Source: an uncultured Eubacterium sp. (GTDB taxonomy: Bacteria; Bacillota; Clostridia; Lachnospirales; Lachnospiraceae). From it: a stretch of DNA of 64,000 nt. Shown one piece after another: positions 58,274 to 64,000 of the stretch. The translations under genes and the position numbers were made by a program. The notes below the pieces were generated by a model. That model searched no databases. It saw only the letters and a list, made by a program, of their open reading frames with translations, and was not told the origin of the DNA. Within the stretch, counting starts at the first letter, position 1, and every line of letters starts with the position of its first letter. The DNA is taken from NCBI GenBank assembly GCA_910584875.1, contig CAJUDA010000018.1, forward strand, positions 1-64,000, written 5' to 3'.

Positions 58274-59573
58274 GACAATCCCCCTCGCCTTTTAACGTTT
58301 TATCGTTCAATTCCTTAAAGAAAGACAGGCTTCCGAAGACCAGCACTATATCCTCTTCCCCGCATCTTTCCACCGCCTTTTCCAAACCTGCCATAACAGT
58401 ATCTGCCGGGATTACCTTTTGACACCCCTTCCTCCGCCACACATCTGCAAGAATATCTTTATCCAGTCCCCGCTCTCCTGGAGGTGTGATGGTCACGGCA
58501 TCATCAAACAGTGGGGCGAGGATCTCCACCATCACCTCATACTCTTTATCTTTCAGTACGCCCATCACACCATGCAGGCGTCTTCCGCAGAGAAGCCCTT
58601 CTATGGTGCTCCGGAGCGCCCTTGCTCCTGCCGGATTATGTGCCCCATCTATAATGACAGGAGGCCTGATACAAATTTTCTCAAACCGCCCCCGCCATAC
58701 TGCCTTACGGATTCCAAGCAGCAACTCTTCCCTGGCAAAGTGAAAAGGCTCTGGCAGATGAAAGCATGTCTCAATGGCAAGGGCAGCATTTTCTGCCTGA
58801 TATAAGCCCGCCATGAAAGTATGGTAGCGCTCCTGCCTGTATGTGAAAACACTTCCCTCCAGATCTGCTGTCAGCACTGTAATATCCGATTTTTCCACTT
58901 CATAAAGGGAAGCTTTCTTCCCTTCCGCCTGTTTCCGGATCACAGCCAATGCATCCGGAGCTTCCTGACAGGTGACTACTACTCCATTTTCCCGGATGAT
59001 CCCGGCCTTTGCCAATGCGATATCCTGTATCGTATTACCCAGCACTGCCTGATGGTCCAGGGATATCGGTGTAATGACCGATGCCAATACATTAGCAATA
59101 ACATTTGTGGCATCCTCCTTACCACCCAGCCCTGCTTCCAGAACCACTACCTCACAGTTCCAGTGAACAAAAGCAAGAAATGCCATTGCCGTCTCTATCT
59201 CAAAAACGGTAGGCACTTCCTCTCCCTCCTGACGCATTTTGTCCACTGCTGCCGCAGCCTCTGTCACTATCTGCGCCAGAAACTCCCTGTCAATAGGATG
59301 TACCCCATCCAGATCCTCATACTGAATGCACTCCTCATATTCAAACACGACCGGAGAGACAAACCGTCCCACCAGATGCCCGCTGACCGCCAGGATACTG
59401 CTGATATAAGCCGCCACAGAACCCTTACCGTTGGTTCCGGCAACATGGATAAATCTCAGTTTGTCCTGCGGGTTGCCAAGATACCCCAGCAGCCCCCGCA
59501 TACGGGCAAGCCCCGGCATCATGCCGGAGCGTCCCGCCTCTCTGATATACTTTCTTGCCTCTTTGTATGTCAT
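58251..59573 (-). CDS. folC: Folylpolyglutamate synthase/dihydrofolate synthase
   Basis: FolC adds glutamate to folates. The 440-residue protein has the Mur-ligase-type P-loop FIHVAGTNGKGSVAAYISS, the VLEAGLGGKEDATN motif and the IDGAHNPAGARAL region of the C-terminal domain. It is separated from the other folate genes by ybaK and a promoter, so it forms a second folate unit. Confidence 0.95.
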   Translation of the reverse strand: MTYKEARKYIREAGRSGMMPGLARMRGLLGYLGNPQDKLRFIHVAGTNGKGSVAAYISSILAVSGHLVGRFVSPVVFEYEECIQYEDLDGVHPIDREFLAQIVTEAAAAVDKMRQEGEEVPTVFEIETAMAFLAFVHWNCEVVVLEAGLGGKEDATNVIANVLASVITPISLDHQAVLGNTIQDIALAKAGIIRENGVVVTCQEAPDALAVIRKQAEGKKASLYEVEKSDITVLTADLEGSVFTYRQERYHTFMAGLYQAENAALAIETCFHLPEPFHFAREELLLGIRKAVWRGRFEKICIRPPVIIDGAHNPAGARALRSTIEGLLCGRRLHGVMGVLKDKEYEVMVEILAPLFDDAVTITPPGERGLDKDILADVWRRKGCQKVIPADTVMAGLEKAVERCGEEDIVLVFGSLSFFKELNDKTLKGEGDCHGEEREE

Positions 59574-59590
59574 AATAAATAAACCTTTAT

Positions 59591-60877
59591 TTATTCTACT
59601 GCTGCCAGCGCCTGCTCCAGATCTTTGACAAGATCGTCTTTGTCCTCCAGCCCACAGGACATACGGACAAGACCTGCCGGTATCCCCGCTGCTTCAAGCT
59701 GTTCATCATTCATCTGGCGGTGCGTACTTGTTGCCGGATTCAGACAGCAGGTTCTCGCGTCTGCCACATGAGTCTCGATGGCTGCCAGCCTGAGGTTTTT
59801 CATAAAACTCTCTGCCGCGGCCCTTCCGCCCTTCAGTTCAAAGGAAACGACACCGCATCCGCCCTGCGGCAGATATTTCTGCGCCAGTTCATAGTAAGGA
59901 TCACCCGGCAGCCCGGAATAACTCACCGAAGCGACTTTTGGATGATTCTGCAGGAACTCTGCCACCGCCTGTCCGTTTTCCACATGACGGGGCATACGCA
60001 CATGGAGGGATTCCAGACCGAGGTTCAGAAGGAACGCATGCTGCGGCGACTGGATACAGCCAAGGTCCCGCATAAGCTGCGCTGTACATTTTGTGATAAA
60101 TGCCCCTTCTTTCCCGAATTTCTCAGCATAGGTGATACCATGGTATGATTCATCCGGGGTACAGAGTCCCGGGTACTTATCCGCCTGCGCCATCCAGTCA
60201 AAGTTTCCTGAATCCACGATCGCGCCGCCGACCGCAGCGCCATGTCCGTCCATGTATTTTGTCGTGGAGTGGGTAACGATATCCGCTCCCCATTCGATGG
60301 GACGGCAGTTCACCGGTGTCGGAAACGTATTATCCACGATCAGCGGCACGCCATGAGCGTGGGCCGCCTTTGCAAATTTCTCAATATCCAGCACCGTAAG
60401 AGCCGGATTGGCAATCGTCTCACCAAAGACCGCCCTCGTATTTTCCCGGAAAGCTGCATTCAGTTCGTCTTCCGTGCAGTCTGGGGAAACAAATGTAACA
60501 TCGATCCCCATTTTCTTCATCGTAACTTCAATCAGATTAAAGGTACCGCCATAAATAGAAGAAGAGGATACGATATGACTGCCGCTCTCACACAGATTAA
60601 ACAGAGCAAAGAAATTTGCCGCCTGGCCGGAGGACGTCAGCATCGCAGCCGTACCGCCTTCCAGTTCTGCGATCTTCGCCGCCACAAAATCATTGGTTGG
60701 ATTCTGCAGCCGGGTATAAAAATATCCCTCTGCTTCCAGATCAAACAATTTTCCCATATCCTCACTGGTGTCATACTTAAATGTTGTGGACTGGATAATG
60801 GGGATCTGTCTCGGCTCTCCATTTCCTGGTGTATAACCGCCCTGTACACATTTGGTATTCATTTTATAACCGCTCAT
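59591..60877 (-). CDS. metY: O-acetylhomoserine sulfhydrylase (aminocarboxypropyltransferase)
   Basis: The 428-residue PLP enzyme of the Cys/Met metabolism family makes homocysteine from O-acetylhomoserine and sulfide. Signatures are IPIIQSTTFKYDTSEDMGKL, LTSSGQAANFFALFNL, PLIVDNTFPTPVNCRPIEWG and the PLP-lysine motif VTHSTTKYMDGHG. The ribosome site GAGGT precedes the ATG. A promoter is at 60935-60963. The leader of about 50 bases is too short for a SAM riboswitch or T-box. Confidence 0.94.
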   Translation of the reverse strand: MSGYKMNTKCVQGGYTPGNGEPRQIPIIQSTTFKYDTSEDMGKLFDLEAEGYFYTRLQNPTNDFVAAKIAELEGGTAAMLTSSGQAANFFALFNLCESGSHIVSSSSIYGGTFNLIEVTMKKMGIDVTFVSPDCTEDELNAAFRENTRAVFGETIANPALTVLDIEKFAKAAHAHGVPLIVDNTFPTPVNCRPIEWGADIVTHSTTKYMDGHGAAVGGAIVDSGNFDWMAQADKYPGLCTPDESYHGITYAEKFGKEGAFITKCTAQLMRDLGCIQSPQHAFLLNLGLESLHVRMPRHVENGQAVAEFLQNHPKVASVSYSGLPGDPYYELAQKYLPQGGCGVVSFELKGGRAAAESFMKNLRLAAIETHVADARTCCLNPATSTHRQMNDEQLEAAGIPAGLVRMSCGLEDKDDLVKDLEQALAAVE

Positions 60878-60934
60878 CTCTTCTTACCTCGCCTTTCTCT
60901 ATTCAATTATTCAGTTACTACTGTCCAGAAAAAT

Positions 60935-60963
60935 ATTGTAGCATTTTCATTATGAAAAAGCAA
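60935..60963 (-). promoter_or_regulatory. metY promoter
   Basis: On the minus strand TTGCTT (60963-60958) and TACAAT (60940-60935) are 17 bases apart. Within the spacer TTTCATAATGAAAA is a near-perfect palindrome (TTTCAT-ATGAAA) that could bind a repressor. Confidence 0.65.
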
Positions 60964-60992
60964 ACTAAATAGTGCTGTATCCCTTCTGCCGG

Positions 60993-61760
60993 TCACGGCG
61001 TTCGCTGATATCGGTCGATTTGTCCTGGCATTTCCCCAAGATCAATGCTCTCTCCGTTCCCAGAGAGGCATACAACAATATCACGGTAACAGGGATGCTC
61101 CTTGACAAATCTTTGGATTACGCTGAATTTCTCCCATACATGCATGGGAAATACTTTCCCCGCCTGTACATGTTCCAGAAAAACCTCCAGTCCCACCGGC
61201 GTATCCTGAAGCAGTCTCGGATCCAGTGGGACAAACGCCACATCCACCGTAATCCCCTTCAGTTTTTCCATTTCACGAAGGTATCTCTCTGCCATCCTCT
61301 GGTTGTAATCCTCCGGCTTGTCTTTCCAGATCCAGTGGCTGAGATCCCCGGCATGATAGATACGGAGTCCTCCATAGTCAAGCAGATATGCCACTCCCGC
61401 ATCGGTCGAGCGCAGGGTGGTGATCTGCAGCGTTCCCCCATCCGGCATCGTCAGTTCATAGGTCTGGTTTTTCCGCACTCTGGTAAGCTTTGCAGCGAGG
61501 TCTGTTCCCTGGTCTGCACATTCCCGCAGCTTCCATTTGATACCACAGTCCTTATCCAGGACATAATGCACCCACGGGTATGTCTCAAAAAGATCAAAAA
61601 CCACCGGATTATAATGATCCCGGTGGCTGTGGCTGACAAAAACGACCAGTGGCTTCTTCTGGTCCAGTTCCGGTATCTCCCCTTTGAAATAATCAAACAG
61701 AAAATACGCAGATGCCGTCTCTACCAGAAACCCGCTGTGCGCGATAAAGGTAACTCTCAT
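60993..61760 (-). CDS. MBL-fold metallo-hydrolase
   Basis: The 255-residue protein is an UlaG/YtnP-like MBL-fold hydrolase. It begins MRVTFIAHSGFLVETASAYF and has the metal motif VVFVSHSHRDHYNP, IYHAGDLSHWIW and a C-terminal MHVWEKF region. ATG 61758-61760 has GGAGAG upstream; the frame is open further but that part overlaps pflA. The substrate cannot be told from sequence. It follows pflA after about 41 bases and may share its transcript. Confidence 0.85.
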   Translation of the reverse strand: MRVTFIAHSGFLVETASAYFLFDYFKGEIPELDQKKPLVVFVSHSHRDHYNPVVFDLFETYPWVHYVLDKDCGIKWKLRECADQGTDLAAKLTRVRKNQTYELTMPDGGTLQITTLRSTDAGVAYLLDYGGLRIYHAGDLSHWIWKDKPEDYNQRMAERYLREMEKLKGITVDVAFVPLDPRLLQDTPVGLEVFLEHVQAGKVFPMHVWEKFSVIQRFVKEHPCYRDIVVCLSGNGESIDLGEMPGQIDRYQRTP

Positions 61761-61801
61761 AATCTCTCCATTCTGTGACAATCCCTTTCCTCTGTCACTG
61801 T

Positions 61802-62563
61802 TCACCGGATACCCAGAATCTGCTCTGCCCGCAGTACCTCTTCCTCCGTGGGAGGGTGTACCCCCGCCAGGGGATATGTGATTCCGAGACCTTCCCACTT
61901 AAAGAGTCCCAGCGTATGATAGGGGAGCACCTCGACACGGCTTACTGTCTTCCAGCCATCAATCCTCTCCCGCAAAGCACGCAGCCCTGCCGCACTATCC
62001 GTCAGTCCCGGTACAAGTACATGCCGGATCCACATCTCCTTACCCTTCCCGGACAGATCGTCCGCCATATCCAATATATTCTGGTTGTCCTGTCCGGTCA
62101 GCTCCCGGTGCTGCCCGGCGTCCATCTCCTTGATATCGAGCATCACCAGATCCGTCACTTCCATCAGCCGGCAGAAGCTGCCATAAAAAGGCTCCTCTCT
62201 GGTAAAGGGACTGCCTGCCGTGTCAAGAACCGTATGGATCCCTTTTTGTTTCGCCAGGGCAAACAGCTCTGCCACAAAATCCGTCTGCAGCAGAGGCTCA
62301 CCACCACTCACGGTGATCCCCCCGTTTTTCTTCCAGTAGTTGTGATACCGGTACGCCTGGTCAAAGACCTCCTGCGCCGTCTTTGTTTCCCCGGCGTCCA
62401 GTGCCCAGGTCTCCGGGTTATGGCAGTACCGGCACCGCATCCGGCAGCCCTGGAGGAACACGACATACCGGACTCCCGGTCCATCCACCAGACCAAAGGT
62501 TTCGATGGAATGAATGTGTCCTGTTGTCCGGGCAGCGACCGGATTTTTCCCGTCCACTTTCAT
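61802..62563 (-). CDS. pflA: Pyruvate formate-lyase activating enzyme
   Basis: PflA is a radical SAM enzyme that places the glycyl radical on PflB. The 253 residues carry GLVDGPGVRYVVFLQGC followed by the cluster motif CRMRCRYCHNPETW, the SAM-binding GGITVSGGEPLLQTDF and the MLDIKEMD region. The ATG follows the pflB stop without a gap and has no clear ribosome site, so translation is probably coupled to pflB. Confidence 0.95.
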   Translation of the reverse strand: MKVDGKNPVAARTTGHIHSIETFGLVDGPGVRYVVFLQGCRMRCRYCHNPETWALDAGETKTAQEVFDQAYRYHNYWKKNGGITVSGGEPLLQTDFVAELFALAKQKGIHTVLDTAGSPFTREEPFYGSFCRLMEVTDLVMLDIKEMDAGQHRELTGQDNQNILDMADDLSGKGKEMWIRHVLVPGLTDSAAGLRALRERIDGWKTVSRVEVLPYHTLGLFKWEGLGITYPLAGVHPPTEEEVLRAEQILGIR

Positions 62564-64000
62564 TTATAATGCACCGTGGCAGGTCCTTGCGATGACATCT
62601 TTTTGCTGCTCTCTTGTGAGGTCGATAAATTTCACCGCATAACCGGAAACCCGGATCGTAAAGTTGGCATATTCTTCTTTTTCTGGATGTTCCATGGCAT
62701 CCAGCAGCTTCTCTTTGCCAAATACATTGACATTGAGATGATGTGCCCCCTGGTCGAAATAGCCGTCCAGCACCTGAACCAGATTACAGATCCTCTCACC
62801 GGCACTGTGTCCCAGTGCATCCGGATTGATCGTCTGGGTATTGGAAATCCCGTCCAGCGCCCACTCATAGGGAAGCTTGGTCAGAGAATTCAGCGAGGCA
62901 AGAAGCCCGTTCTGCTCTGCCCCGTAGCTCGGATTCGCCCCCGGTGAAAGCGGCGTCCATGCCTCCCTGCCGTCTGGCATGGCGCCAGTCGCCTTACCAT
63001 ATACCACGTTGGACGTGATCGTAAGGATCGACGTCGTAGGTTCGGAATGCCGGTACGTATGGTGTTTCTTGATCTTTTCGATAAAAGTTCTGAGAAGCCA
63101 CACTGCGATCTCATCCGCACGGTCATCGTCATTGCCATACCGTGGGAAATCGCCTTCAATCTCATAATCGGTAACAAGCCCTTCCTCATCCCGGATCGTC
63201 TTCACCTTTGCATATTTAATGGCGCTGAGAGAATCCACAACATGGGAAAATCCCGCGATACCAGTGGCGAACGTCCTCCTCACATCGGTATCGATCAGGG
63301 CAAGCTGGGTTGCCTCATAATAATATTTATCATGCATATACTGGATCAGATTCAGGATATTGACATAAATATCCGCCAGCCAGTCCATCATGCTGTCGTA
63401 TTTCTCCATCACTTCCTCATAGTCCAGATATTCCGAGGTGACCGGCTGGTATTTCGGCCCTACCTGGTCTCTGCTCTTCTCGTCCCTGCCGCCGTTGATC
63501 GCATAGAGAAGACATTTTGCCAGATTTGCCCTTGCCCCGAAAAACTGCATCTCCTTACCGGTCTGTGTGGCAGACACACAGCAGCAGATCGCATAATCAT
63601 CCCCCCACACCGGTTTCATCACATCATCATTCTCATACTGGATGGAACTGGTCCGGATGGAGATATCCGCCGAATAATTCTTAAAATTCTCTGGCAGGGC
63701 GGACGAATACAGCACCGTGATATTCGGCTCCGGCGACGGACCCATATTTTCCAGCGTGTGCAGGAAACGGAAATCCGTCTTCGTCACCATATGCCTTCCA
63801 TCTACCCCGATACCGGCGAGATCCAGGGTCGCCCACACCGGATCACCGGAAAACAGTTCGTTGTATGATTTGATACGGGCAAATTTCACCATACGGAACT
63901 TCATCGTGATGTGGTCGACCAGTTCCTGTGCTTCACTCTCTGTGAGGATACCCTTTTGCAGATCACGTTCAATGTAGATATCCAGGAAGGTAGAGACGCG
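62564..64000 (-). CDS. pflB: Pyruvate formate-lyase (partial, N-terminus beyond right edge)
   Basis: PFL splits pyruvate with CoA into formate and acetyl-CoA in anaerobic fermentation. About 478 C-terminal residues are visible out of an expected 740-760; the frame is open to the window edge. The active-site pair lies in DDYAICCCVSATQTGKEMQF, which has three consecutive cysteines where E. coli has two, and the glycyl-radical site is in IRVSGYAVKFIDLTREQQ near the C-terminus. The pflB-pflA order is the usual one. Confidence 0.97.
   Translation of the reverse strand, partial: RVSTFLDIYIERDLQKGILTESEAQELVDHITMKFRMVKFARIKSYNELFSGDPVWATLDLAGIGVDGRHMVTKTDFRFLHTLENMGPSPEPNITVLYSSALPENFKNYSADISIRTSSIQYENDDVMKPVWGDDYAICCCVSATQTGKEMQFFGARANLAKCLLYAINGGRDEKSRDQVGPKYQPVTSEYLDYEEVMEKYDSMMDWLADIYVNILNLIQYMHDKYYYEATQLALIDTDVRRTFATGIAGFSHVVDSLSAIKYAKVKTIRDEEGLVTDYEIEGDFPRYGNDDDRADEIAVWLLRTFIEKIKKHHTYRHSEPTTSILTITSNVVYGKATGAMPDGREAWTPLSPGANPSYGAEQNGLLASLNSLTKLPYEWALDGISNTQTINPDALGHSAGERICNLVQVLDGYFDQGAHHLNVNVFGKEKLLDAMEHPEKEEYANFTIRVSGYAVKFIDLTREQQKDVIARTCHGAL

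Noticed and set aside
60878..60934. Possible SAM riboswitch or T-box in front of metY
   Set aside because: The leader is only about 50 bases long and shows no terminator or conserved element.

Overview
The window is a chromosomal segment of a motile, endospore-forming, anaerobic Firmicute, most likely a member of the Lachnospiraceae (Clostridium cluster XIVa). The evidence is a very large flagellar/chemotaxis cluster joined to codY on one side and rpsB-tsf on the other, the sporulation genes spoIIGA, sigE and sigG, pyruvate formate-lyase with its activase, and typical low-GC Gram-positive ribosome binding sites and sigma-A promoters. Nearly all core genes lie on the minus strand and look roughly balanced in base composition. 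The first 4 kb are visibly more AT-rich and have an accessory character. No rRNA, tRNA, CRISPR array or intact insertion sequence was seen.

Layout. (1) 1-4160 is accessory and decayed: a LytTR-type response regulator cut by the left edge; remnants of four genes (truncated YbaK, the first 24 codons of an MBL-fold hydrolase, a frameshifted MerR regulator, and the 3' end of a carboxymuconolactone decarboxylase-like gene); then a DUF1016/PD-(D/E)XK nuclease and a predicted nucleotidyltransferase, bracketed by two related hairpin/repeat segments. (2) 4161-6036 is tsf and rpsB with their own promoter. (3) 6037-40021 is the flagellar/chemotaxis cluster, transcribed from flgB leftwards: flgB-flgC-fliE-fliF-fliG-fliH-fliI-fliJ-(motE-like)-fliK-flgD-(flagellar operon protein)-flgE-flbD-motA-motB-fliL-fliM-fliY-cheY-fliO-fliP-fliQ-fliR-flhB-flhA-flhF-flhG-(PilZ protein)-cheB-cheA-cheW-cheD-(small membrane protein)-sigD-(FapA-like)-(small protein)-(SwrB-like)-(MltG-like). 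It encodes the basal body, export gate, hook, motor, switch, chemotaxis core and sigma-28. Flagellin, filament cap, cheR and anti-sigma genes are not here. (4) 40090-46759 holds codY, topA, dprA, comM, nrdR and ymxH. (5) 46897-49348 holds sigG, sigE and spoIIGA, with sigG on the opposite strand to the other two. (6) 49538-57784 holds a cyclophilin, miaB, htrA, pheA and a folate block (folBK, folP, folE) with an AgrC-like sensor kinase embedded in it. (7) 57785-64000 holds a second, intact YbaK, folC, metY, an MBL-fold protein, pflA, and pflB running off the right edge.

The order dprA-topA-codY-flgB...sigD-(swrB-like)-rpsB-tsf matches the Bacillus subtilis backbone. However, trmFO, xerC and clpQY are missing between topA and codY, and the usual pyrH after tsf is replaced by the accessory segment. 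The least explained parts are the repeat-flanked nuclease/nucleotidyltransferase pair, the inverted sigG, the kinase inside the folate operon, phased repeats in front of htrA, and two uncharacterised small proteins in the chemotaxis/sigD part of the motility operon.
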